From an uncultured Pseudoflavonifractor sp. (GTDB taxonomy: Bacteria; Bacillota; Clostridia; Oscillospirales; Oscillospiraceae): a stretch of 27,313 bases of DNA. Positions 16,499 through 23,162 of the stretch are shown here, one piece after another (the stretch's first letter is position 1; every line of letters starts with the position of its first letter). A program made the translations under genes and the position numbers. The notes under the pieces are model-generated. The model was not told where the DNA came from and ran no database searches. It worked only from the letters and a program-made list of their open reading frames with translations. The stretch is from contig CAJFTA010000029.1 in the NCBI GenBank assembly GCA_904419835.1, positions 1 to 27,313 on the forward strand. Reading direction: 5' to 3'.

Positions 16499-16527
16499 TT
16501 GCTGTTTTGTCCTCAGCGTGCTATTAT
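16499..16527 (+). promoter_or_regulatory. Promoter of the parvulin lipoprotein gene
   Basis: TTGCTG (16499-16504) and TATTAT (16522-16527) are separated by 17 nt. An overlapping TATGAT at 16525 is an alternative -10. The expected start lies about 30 nt before the ATG at 16561. Confidence 0.5.
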
Positions 16528-16560
16528 GATAAAAGTTTCCCCATTATAAGGAGGATAAAA

Positions 16561-17847
16561 ATGAAAGCTACCAAGAGAATCCTGGGCGCGGCGCTCTGCG
16601 GCGCCCTTCTGATTGGCACCCTGGCCGGCTGCGCCGAGACCCCCGCCGACCCCAGCTCCAGCGTTTCCCCGTCCCCTTCGGCCAGCGCCGCCCCGTCCGA
16701 GAGCCCTTCCGCCCTCCAGTTCGGCGACTTTGACCTGAACAGCGTCGACGTCACCCAGGTGCTGCTGGGCATCCCCGGGGACACCACGGTCATGACCGTG
16801 GACGGCGCGGCCGTCGACGCCGAGGAGTACCTCTACTGGCTGGGCTATGCCACCGAGTACGTGGGCTATTATATGTTTGGCGATCCCACTGCCATTGACT
16901 GGGAGATGGACACTGGCAGCGGCACCGTCGCCGAGTACCTCGTCAACAACGCCCGGGACCTGGCCGCCTTCAACCAGGTCATCCGCAACCAGTGCGCCCA
17001 GCGGAACATCGCCATGACCGCCGAGCAGGAGGCCGAGCTGGACCAGCAGATGGCCGACGCGGTGGAGAACTCCGGCGGCCAGGATAATTTTGAACTGGCC
17101 CTGAAGGAGGTCAACCGCACCGAGGAGGGCCTGCGGAGCATGTATTCCGCCTCCAACTTCCTCTATCCCGCCCTCCAGGAGCAGCTGTTCCCCGCCCAGG
17201 ACGCCGCCGCCCTCACCGCCGAGGAGCTGGCCCAGTGGGCTTCCGACAAGGGCCTGATGCAGGTCAAGCACATTCTGTTCAAGACCGTGGACGACTCCGG
17301 CAGCCCCCTGTCCGACGAGGAGATCGCCGCCGCCAAGCAGAAGGCGGAGGACACGCTGGCCCAGCTCCAGGCCAGCGACGACATGGAGAACCTGTTCGAC
17401 CAGCTGATGAACGAGCTGTCCGAGGACGGCCGTTACGCCGACGGCACCCTGGGCGCCCCCGACGGCTACCTCTTCGGCGAGGGCGAGATGGTCCAGGAGT
17501 TTGAGGACGCCGCCAAGGCTCTGGGCGAGCACGAGCTCAGCGATATTGTGGAGACCAGCTACGGCTACCACATCCTGCTCCGCCTGCCCGTGGACACCGA
17601 GATGGCCCGTGAGGCCTGGACCAGCGAGCAGGATGCCAGCATCAGCGAGCAGATGAACGAGCAGATGAACACCTGGATGGAGGAGGCCGACATCCAGACC
17701 AACGACACCTTCGCCTCCATTGACCCCAAGGACTACTATGAGCGGCTGAGCGCCTACCGGGCGCAGCTCGCCGCTGCGGAGGAGGCGGACGCTGCCGAGG
17801 GCGCCGCCACGGCGGAGCCCTCCGCCACCCCTGCCGCCGAGGGCTGA
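16561..17847 (+). CDS. Parvulin-type peptidyl-prolyl isomerase lipoprotein (PrsA/SurA-like foldase)
   Basis: A 428-residue exported lipoprotein. The signal peptide ends in lipobox LAGC with Cys24, followed by a Ser/Pro-rich linker (about 30-55). A SurA_N-like helical region (about 75-225) leads to a parvulin rotamase domain (about 232-345). That domain is recognised by MQVKHILFKT at its start, the FGEGEMVQEFEDAA segment, and SYGYHILLR at its end. The tail is helical and ends in an Ala/Glu/Pro-rich stretch. Relatives assist folding of secreted proteins outside the membrane. The ATG at 16561 has AAGGAGG 8 nt upstream; it has its own promoter after mfd and a strong terminator at 17916. Confidence 0.9.
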   Translation: MKATKRILGAALCGALLIGTLAGCAETPADPSSSVSPSPSASAAPSESPSALQFGDFDLNSVDVTQVLLGIPGDTTVMTVDGAAVDAEEYLYWLGYATEYVGYYMFGDPTAIDWEMDTGSGTVAEYLVNNARDLAAFNQVIRNQCAQRNIAMTAEQEAELDQQMADAVENSGGQDNFELALKEVNRTEEGLRSMYSASNFLYPALQEQLFPAQDAAALTAEELAQWASDKGLMQVKHILFKTVDDSGSPLSDEEIAAAKQKAEDTLAQLQASDDMENLFDQLMNELSEDGRYADGTLGAPDGYLFGEGEMVQEFEDAAKALGEHELSDIVETSYGYHILLRLPVDTEMAREAWTSEQDASISEQMNEQMNTWMEEADIQTNDTFASIDPKDYYERLSAYRAQLAAAEEADAAEGAATAEPSATPAAEG

Positions 17848-17915
17848 GCCCGGGCACGGCAATTAAAATACGCCGCAGTATTTCCAGCTGTCAGCGCCAG
17901 ATACGTGAAACACCC

Positions 17916-17957
17916 CGCGGAGGCCTGCTTAATAAGAAGCAGGCCTCCGCGTTTTTT
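17916..17957 (+). terminator. Rho-independent terminator after the parvulin gene
   Basis: CGCGGAGGCCTGCTT and AAGCAGGCCTCCGCG form a perfect 15-bp stem with a 6-nt loop, followed by TTTTTT. It is the most canonical terminator in the window. Confidence 0.95.
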
Positions 17958-18019
17958 ACACCTGCATTCGCTCCGGCAGGCAAAAATTTTCCGTCATACC
18001 CCCCCACAATACTCTGAAA

Positions 18020-18091
18020 TCTATTGTATGAAAAACAAGAAACGATAGCTTGTTTACAAACTCTATTGTTTCGGGATAAATAAACAATAGA
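18020..18091 (+). promoter_or_regulatory. Promoter and repeated operator of the XRE regulator gene
   Basis: TCTATTGT occurs at 18020-18027 and 18062-18069, and its complement ACAATAGA at 18084-18091. The last two form a perfect dyad with a 14-nt centre. A second dyad, AAACAAG/CTTGTTT, lies at 18033-18055. TTTACA (18053-18058) and GATAAA (18075-18080) form a probable promoter with a 16-nt spacer, so the dyad covers the spacer and start site. Autoregulation by the XRE protein is the simplest reading. Confidence 0.6.
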
Positions 18092-18113
18092 TGAAAGGGC
18101 GGAGGAACATTCC

Positions 18114-18458
18114 ATGTACGACGAAAAGGAGCGTTTCAACCAGGCGTTCGGCAGGCGGTGCCGCCTGGCCCGGGGCAACCGCCGGGCGGAGGACGTGGCG
18201 GAACAGGCGGGCATTACGCCCCAGTTTCTCTCCTCCGTGGAACGGGGGAAGAAGGGCATGACGGGGATGAACATTGCCAACCTGGCCCGGGCCCTCAATG
18301 TCACCACCGACTATCTGCTCTATGGCCGCACGGACGCCGACGCGGCCTGGGTGGGCATTGCCGAGCATCTGGCATCCCTGACGCCTGCCATGCGGGATAT
18401 GGCGGGGGAGATGCTGGAGACCATGCTGGCCATGCTGGAGGCGGGACGGCCGGAATAA
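18114..18458 (+). CDS. XRE-family helix-turn-helix regulator
   Basis: A 114-residue protein with a Cro/CI-type helix-turn-helix at about 10-66. It shows VAEQAGITPQFLSSVERGKKGM and LARALNVTTDYLLYG in separate helices. A short helical C-terminus (75-110) may serve dimerisation. GGAGGA lies 7 nt before the ATG. The upstream dyads suggest it represses its own promoter. The Spo0A-like response regulator follows after 33 nt, without a terminator, so both are probably co-transcribed. Small XRE proteins beside sporulation regulators recall SinR-type control, but no SinR-specific feature is visible. Confidence 0.9.
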   Translation: MYDEKERFNQAFGRRCRLARGNRRAEDVAEQAGITPQFLSSVERGKKGMTGMNIANLARALNVTTDYLLYGRTDADAAWVGIAEHLASLTPAMRDMAGEMLETMLAMLEAGRPE

Positions 18459-18491
18459 CAGCCGCCCGCCGCGGCAGGAGGAGGAACCTGT

Positions 18492-19220
18492 GTGAGTGGG
18501 ATACGGATACTGCTGGTGGATGACAACCCGTCCGCCCGGGCGCTGCTGGCCGCCTTTGTGGAGGAGACCCCCGGCCTGGAGCTGTGCGGTGAAGCGGGAG
18601 ACGGCTGGCAGGGCCTGGAGCTGACCGGCCGCCTGGGGCCGGATCTGGTGCTGCTGGACCTGATTATGCCCGGCCTGGACGGCATCGGCTTTCTGGAGGG
18701 CCTGGCCGGACTGCCCCAGGGCCGGAAACCACGGGTGATTGTGCTCTCCGGCGTGAGCGCCGACGCCTATGTGCAGCACAGCTGCCGCCTTGGCGCGGAC
18801 TACTACCTGGTCAAACCGGTGAATCTCCGCATGCTGGCTCAGCGCATCAGCGCCCTGTTTCCCGCCGGAGAGCCCCGCCAGGAATACGGCCCCGCCGGCT
18901 GGCTGCTGCTCCGATTGGGGGCGGACAGCCGCCTGGACGGCTATGGACAGACCGCCTTTGCCCTGGAGCTGATGGCCGCGGCGGAGGCCCAGATCCAGAT
19001 GAAGGAGATCTATCTCTCCACCGCCCGGGCCTTTCACACCACTGCCGCCTGTGTGGAGAAGAACATGCGCACGGTCATCCGGGGCATCCATACCGCCGGC
19101 AGCCCGGCCTACAGCGCCCTGCTGGGCTCACTCAGAGCGGACAGGCCGCCGGGCAACGGCGCGTTCCTCCGCCGGGCGGCAGAGGAGCTGGCGGAAAAAG
19201 AGCGCCGAAATAGAAAATGA
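18492..19220 (+). CDS. Spo0A-like response regulator with divergent DNA-binding domain
   Basis: A 242-residue response regulator. The receiver (1-125) is intact: acidic pair Asp10/Asp11, phosphoacceptor Asp56 in LLDLIMPG, Ser86 and Lys108. The C-terminal domain (about 135-235) follows the Spo0A_C layout: an RLGADSRLDGY segment in the place of the Spo0A first helix, then EIYLSTARAFHTTAACVEKNMR in the place of the Spo0A LYPxIAxxxxTTxSRVERAIR helix pair. At that recognition helix several DNA-contact positions differ (Ser-Arg to Ala-Cys, Arg to Lys, His to Thr). The whole protein is somewhat shorter than Spo0A (about 267). It starts at GTG with AGGAGG upstream. It is probably a paralogue rather than the master regulator itself. 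It is linked to the XRE gene. Confidence 0.75.
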   Translation: MSGIRILLVDDNPSARALLAAFVEETPGLELCGEAGDGWQGLELTGRLGPDLVLLDLIMPGLDGIGFLEGLAGLPQGRKPRVIVLSGVSADAYVQHSCRLGADYYLVKPVNLRMLAQRISALFPAGEPRQEYGPAGWLLLRLGADSRLDGYGQTAFALELMAAAEAQIQMKEIYLSTARAFHTTAACVEKNMRTVIRGIHTAGSPAYSALLGSLRADRPPGNGAFLRRAAEELAEKERRNRK

Positions 19221-19223
19221 GAC

Positions 19224-19248
19224 GGGTCCGGAGACTGCTCCGGACCCG
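19224..19248. terminator. Hairpin after the Spo0A-like gene; left flanking direct repeat of repeat copy 3
   Basis: GGGTCCGGAG and CTCCGGACCC form a 10-bp stem with loop ACTG, 3 nt after the response-regulator stop. With the following G it is a 25-bp unit repeated at 19470-19494 with one difference. No U-tract follows, because the dispersed repeat starts at 19249. Confidence 0.6.
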
Positions 19249-19469
19249 CAGGCTGTCGAAAAAGTCCCCGGACTTTTTCGACAGCCTGCAAAAATGCCGT
19301 TACTTTCGCGCCGCACAGCGGCGCAAAAGTCCTCGCTCCGCTCCCCGGAAGCCTTGTACAGCAAGGCTTCCGGCGCATTCGATTCCACGCGAGGCGGGCA
19401 GCCGCCCCCTCGCGCTCCCCCGCCCCGGTTCAGGCGGGTGCTTTTAAACTGAGGTTTTTCGACACGCTG
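19249..19469 (-). repeat. Dispersed hairpin repeat, copy 3 (complete, 221 bp)
   Basis: This is the complete copy, inverted relative to copies 1 and 2. Its ends are CAGGCTGTCGAAAAAGTCC on the left and, read inward from the right, CAGCGTGTCGAAAAACCTC: imperfect terminal inverted repeats. Inside are the 36-bp palindrome (19251-19286), the GCGCCGC/GCGGCGC hairpin, a 12-bp CCGGAAGCCTTG hairpin and a CGCGAGG/CCTCGCG hairpin. It is exactly bordered by 25-bp direct repeats that are themselves hairpins. It encodes no credible protein. It resembles a miniature inverted-repeat element or a structured 3' RNA module. Confidence 0.85.
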
Positions 19470-19494
19470 GGGTCCGGAGTCTGCTCCGGACCCG
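19470..19494. terminator. Hairpin; right flanking direct repeat of repeat copy 3
   Basis: GGGTCCGGAG and CTCCGGACCC pair around loop TCTG, followed by GTTCTTG. This differs from the 19224-19248 unit only in one loop base (T for A). It is probably the original or duplicated terminator of the response-regulator gene. Confidence 0.6.
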
Positions 19495-19600
19495 TTCTTG
19501 TCATACATTCCGTTTCCCTGCATAGATTGAAGCAGAGGCCTGTCCCCGCGCCCCAAGAGGGGCGGGCCCACTGCGCAAGGGAAGAAAAGGGGAGACGTGT
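19495..19600 (+). other. Leader region of the P-type ATPase gene
   Basis: This 106-bp stretch must hold the ATPase promoter, but only TTGTCA (19498-19503) with weak TAGATT (19523-19528, 19-nt spacer) is seen. A CGCCCC-AAGA-GGGGCG hairpin lies at 19549-19564 in the presumed leader. The yybP-ykoY riboswitch core was looked for and is not there. Confidence 0.35.
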
Positions 19601-22234
19601 ATGAGCGCATGGCACAGCAAGACCGCCGCCCAGGTCCTCGACCAGCTGGACACCAGCCGGGACAGGGGACTGGCCGGGGCGGAGGCAGAGGAGAGACTGG
19701 GGCGGTACGGCCCCAACGTATTGGAGGAGCGGAAGCGGCCCGGTCTGGTGGTGCGGTTCCTCGCCCAGCTGAAGGACCCCATGATTCTGGTGCTGCTGGG
19801 GGCGGCGGGGCTGTCCCTGTGGGCCGGGGGCGGGGAGGACTGGGTGGACGCGGTGATCATCCTGGTCATTGTGCTGGTCAACGCCTGCATCTCCATCGCC
19901 CAGGAGAACAGCGCCGAAAAGGCCCTGGAGGCCCTGCGGCGCATGTCCGCCCCCATGGCCCGGGTGGTGCGGGACGGAACCGAGCGCCGGGTGGAGGCGG
20001 CCGGCCTGGTGCCCGGCGACATTATCCTGCTGGAGGCGGGGGATATGGTGCCCGCCGACGCCCGCATTCTGGACAGCGCCGGGCTCAAGGCGGACGAGAG
20101 CGCCATGACCGGCGAGTCCCTGCCCAGCGACAAGGGCCCCGCCGACGGCCTGGCCGGAGACCTGCCCCTGGGAGACCGGCACAACATGCTCCTGTCCTCC
20201 ACCGTTATCACAAACGGCAGGGCAAGGGCGGTGGTCACCGCCACCGGCATGGACACTGAGGTGGGCCGCATCGCCGGCATGATCCTGGACAGCGGGGAGG
20301 GGGAGACACCCCTCCAGCGGAAGATGACGGAGATATCCAAGACCCTCTCCTTCGCCTGCCTGTGCGTGTGCGCCGTGCTCTTCGGGGTGGGCATGCTGCT
20401 CCACAAGGAGATTCTGGACATGTTCCTCACCGCCGTGGCCCTGGCGGTGGCCGCCATCCCCGAGGGGCTGCCCGCCATTGTCACCATTGTGCTGGCCCTG
20501 GGGGTGCAGCGGATGGCAAAGCGGGGGGCCATTGTCAAGAAGCTGCCCGCCGTGGAGACCCTGGGCTGCGCCGGGGTCATCTGCTCGGACAAGACGGGCA
20601 CCCTGACCCAGAACAAAATGACCGTCACCCAGGTGTGGACGCCCCGGGGCGGGGACCGGGCGGCGGTCCTCACCGTGGGCAGCCTGTGCTCCGACGCCGC
20701 ATTGGCCCGGGACAAGGGCCGCCGCCGGGCGGTGGGGGACCCTACCGAGGCCGCCGTGGTGGAGGCCGCACTCAAGGAGGGGCTGGACAAGGATGCCCTG
20801 GAGCGGGACTGGCCCCGCCGGGGAGAGGTGCCCTTTGACTCGGAGCGGAAGCGGATGAGTACCGTCCACCGCCGCCCGGACGGGGGCTTCCGGGTGTGCG
20901 TCAAGGGGGCCCCCGACGTGCTGCTGTCCCTGTGCCGCCGCCTGCCCGGCGGCGCGCCCCTCACCGACAGCGTCCGCCGCGACATCGCCGCCCGCAACGC
21001 CGACATGGCCGCCCAGGCCCTGCGGGTGCTGGGGGTGGCCTACAAGGACCTGGAGATGCTGCCCCGGGAGATGAACCCCGCCACTCTGGAGCAGGACCTG
21101 ACCTTTGCCGGGCTGGTGGGCATGATGGACCCGCCCCGTCCCGAGGTGAAGGAGGCGGTGAAGCAGTGCCACGCCGCCGGTATCCGGCCGGTAATGATCA
21201 CCGGCGACCACAAGCTCACCGCCGTGGCTGTGGCCAGAGAGCTGGATATCTTCCAGCCCGGCGACCTGGCCATCACCGGCGCCGACCTGGACTTTATGCC
21301 CCAGGAAATGCTGGAGCAGGAGGTGGAGAAGTTCGCCGTCTACGCCCGGGTGTCCCCGGAGCACAAGATGCGCATCGTCAAGGCCTGGCAGGCCAGGGGC
21401 AAGGTGGTGGCCATGACCGGCGACGGCGTCAACGACGCCCCCGCCCTCAAAGCCGCCGACATCGGCTGCGCCATGGGCGTGGCGGGCACCGACGTGGCCA
21501 AGGGGGCCAGCGACATGATCCTCACCGACGACAATTTCGCCACCATCGTCTCGGCGGTGGAGCAGGGGAGGGGCATCTACGCCAACATCAAGAAGGCCAT
21601 CCACTACCTCCTCTCCTGCAACATCGGCGAGATGCTCACCATCTTCCTGGCCACCGCCCTGGACTTCCGCCAGATGCCCCTGGTGCCGGTGCAGCTGCTG
21701 TGGCTGAACCTGGTCACCGACTCCCTGCCCGCCCTGGCCCTGGGGGTGGAGCCGGTGGAGAAGAACGTGATGGAACACAGGCCCCGGGACGCGGGGGAGA
21801 AGCTCTTCGCCGGGGGCTTTGCCTGGCGGCTGTGCTGGCAGGGGTGCATGGTGGGACTGCTCACCCTGTGCGCCTTTTTCCTGGGGCAGTACATTATCCC
21901 CGGCCCGTCCGCCCCGTCCGCCGCCGCCAACACCATGGCCTTCGCCACCCTGACCATCTGTCAGCTCTTTCACGCCTTCGACGTGCGCAGCGAGGAGGAG
22001 AGCCTGCTGAAAACAGGCATCTTCTCCAACAAGGCCATGAACAAGGCCTTCCTGGCGGGCATGGCCATGCAGCTGGCCGTGCTGTGCCTGCCGCCCCTCC
22101 AGGGGATATTCTCCACCGTACCCCTCAGCGGGGCGCAGTGGGGAGCCGTCCTGGGCCTGGCCGCCGCCCCGGTGGCGGTCTGTGAGCTGACCAAGGCCGT
22201 GAGCCGGTGGAGAAAGAAGCGAGAGGAGACATAA
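19601..22234 (+). CDS. P-type calcium-transporting ATPase (type IIA, SERCA/LMCA1-like)
   Basis: An 877-residue P-type ATPase of normal type II length. The actuator motif TGES is near residue 170, the M4 ion-site motif PEGLPA near 287, and phosphorylation motif DKTGTLT begins at Asp330. The hinge motif TGDGVNDAPAL is near 606. In M5, CNIGE supplies Asn and Glu spaced as in SERCA. In M6, NLVTDSLPA supplies Thr-Asp. These match both calcium-site sets better than the sodium or manganese pumps, so ATP-driven Ca2+ export is the likely role. The ATG has AAAGGGGAG upstream. The gene stands alone, between repeat copy 3 and a bidirectional terminator at 22238. Confidence 0.9.
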   Translation: MSAWHSKTAAQVLDQLDTSRDRGLAGAEAEERLGRYGPNVLEERKRPGLVVRFLAQLKDPMILVLLGAAGLSLWAGGGEDWVDAVIILVIVLVNACISIAQENSAEKALEALRRMSAPMARVVRDGTERRVEAAGLVPGDIILLEAGDMVPADARILDSAGLKADESAMTGESLPSDKGPADGLAGDLPLGDRHNMLLSSTVITNGRARAVVTATGMDTEVGRIAGMILDSGEGETPLQRKMTEISKTLSFACLCVCAVLFGVGMLLHKEILDMFLTAVALAVAAIPEGLPAIVTIVLALGVQRMAKRGAIVKKLPAVETLGCAGVICSDKTGTLTQNKMTVTQVWTPRGGDRAAVLTVGSLCSDAALARDKGRRRAVGDPTEAAVVEAALKEGLDKDALERDWPRRGEVPFDSERKRMSTVHRRPDGGFRVCVKGAPDVLLSLCRRLPGGAPLTDSVRRDIAARNADMAAQALRVLGVAYKDLEMLPREMNPATLEQDLTFAGLVGMMDPPRPEVKEAVKQCHAAGIRPVMITGDHKLTAVAVARELDIFQPGDLAITGADLDFMPQEMLEQEVEKFAVYARVSPEHKMRIVKAWQARGKVVAMTGDGVNDAPALKAADIGCAMGVAGTDVAKGASDMILTDDNFATIVSAVEQGRGIYANIKKAIHYLLSCNIGEMLTIFLATALDFRQMPLVPVQLLWLNLVTDSLPALALGVEPVEKNVMEHRPRDAGEKLFAGGFAWRLCWQGCMVGLLTLCAFFLGQYIIPGPSAPSAAANTMAFATLTICQLFHAFDVRSEEESLLKTGIFSNKAMNKAFLAGMAMQLAVLCLPPLQGIFSTVPLSGAQWGAVLGLAAAPVAVCELTKAVSRWRKKREET

Positions 22235-22237
22235 AAA

Positions 22238-22267
22238 ACGAGCCCGCAGCAGCTGCTGCGGGCTCGT
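22238..22267. terminator. Bidirectional terminator between convergent genes
   Basis: A perfect 30-bp palindrome with arms ACGAGCCCGCAGCAG is centred at 22252/22253. On the minus strand it is followed by TTTTTT, a canonical U-tract for the ligase-family gene. On the plus strand only CTT follows. It lies 4 nt past the ATPase stop and 13 nt past the minus-strand stop. Confidence 0.85.
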
Positions 22268-22280
22268 CTTGCGTATGGAA

Positions 22281-22982
22281 TTACTCCTTCACTTCCCGGA
22301 TGAGGATGAAGGGGGTGAGCTGGCGGTCCTGACCGGCGGGGTTGTCCCGAATCAGGTCCAGCAGGTCCTCGTCGGACTGCTTGAGCTGGGCACACCGGCC
22401 CAGCAGCTCCACGTTCAGGTCGTTGGCGTCCACAATCATCATCACCACGCCGGTCTTTTCAAAGACCTCGTCGCACACGCCGTCGGGATTCTCAGGCACC
22501 CGAACGCCCATATGCTCATACTCGGGGATGTCGTGGCCATAGAAGCCGTCCAGGCCGGAGACCTCGGTGCCCAGGATGTTGTAGAAGGTGCCGCGGACGC
22601 CGCGGAGCTTGTCGATGGCGGCACGGAAGGCGGCCCAGAGCACCTTGGGCAGGCCGCAGACGTTGATGGCAAACTGCATCTTCACGGGCAGACCCATGCC
22701 GGGGCCGGCGGAGGTCTGGTGCACAAAGCGGCTGAGGACCTTGGCCCAGAAGCCGGGCTTCACCTCGTCCTCGGTGACCACCCGCTTCTGGCACATGGCG
22801 ATGACCTTCTCGCTGGAGGACAGGATGTCACCGGGCTGATAGACGGGCAGCACATACTTCTCAATCAGGTCCAAGTAGCTCTCGCCCACCTGGACAAAAT
22901 GGGTCTGGATGGCGTGACGGGCCCAGGTCTTGCCCATGGCCTGGATGGTGACGCTCTTGCCCTCGTTCGCTTTAAATTCCAT
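22281..22982 (-). CDS. F420-0:gamma-glutamyl ligase-family protein
   Basis: A 233-residue cytoplasmic protein of the F420_ligase (CofE-like) family as found in Firmicutes. Family features include PGDILSSSEKVIAMCQ (about 51-66), a GIRGTFY-like GVRGTFYNILG, the GLDGFYGHDIPEY segment, IVDANDLNVELLG and the closing DNPAGQDRQLTP. CofE adds glutamates to coenzyme F420, which these bacteria are not expected to make, so the real substrate is unknown. The ATG at 22982 is chosen because GAGAGG lies 9 nt upstream; longer readings in frame cross the promoter. It is divergent from the germination operon through a symmetric promoter region at 23012-23084. Confidence 0.75.
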   Translation of the reverse strand: MEFKANEGKSVTIQAMGKTWARHAIQTHFVQVGESYLDLIEKYVLPVYQPGDILSSSEKVIAMCQKRVVTEDEVKPGFWAKVLSRFVHQTSAGPGMGLPVKMQFAINVCGLPKVLWAAFRAAIDKLRGVRGTFYNILGTEVSGLDGFYGHDIPEYEHMGVRVPENPDGVCDEVFEKTGVVMMIVDANDLNVELLGRCAQLKQSDEDLLDLIRDNPAGQDRQLTPFILIREVKE

Positions 22983-23011
22983 AGTAAAAAGCCTCTCATC
23001 TTGTATATCAA

Positions 23012-23084
23012 TTTGGATTTTCCCAATGGGTGGGTATAATAGCAGCTCTGGGGCTATTATACCCACGTGTTTCCAAAAAGGCAA
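23012..23084. promoter_or_regulatory. Interleaved symmetric divergent promoter (ligase gene / gerA operon)
   Basis: A 14-bp perfect inverted repeat GTGGGTATAATAGC ... GCTATTATACCCAC with a 9-nt centre holds one TATAAT per arm. The plus-strand -10 is 23035-23040 (weak -35 TTTGGA at 23012). The minus-strand -10 is 23056-23061 (-35 TTGCCT at 23079-23084, 17-nt spacer). Predicted starts (about 23047 and 23049) nearly coincide, so the two polymerases would exclude each other. Confidence 0.6.
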
Positions 23085-23162
23085 CAAAAAGAACACGGAC
23101 AGCGCATATCCGCCGCCGCCGGGGACATACTGAACGGGAGACAGGAGAGGAGGAATCCACCC

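Noticed and set aside
19495..19600. Possible yybP-ykoY (manganese) riboswitch before the P-type ATPase
   Set aside because: Such riboswitches often precede these pumps, but the conserved paired loops and core sequence are absent; only one simple GC hairpin is present.
19430..21973. Very long minus-strand open frame (847 codons) opposite the P-type ATPase
   Set aside because: It is a low-complexity shadow of the ATPase gene, crosses the repeat and terminator region, and has no RBS or recognisable domain.
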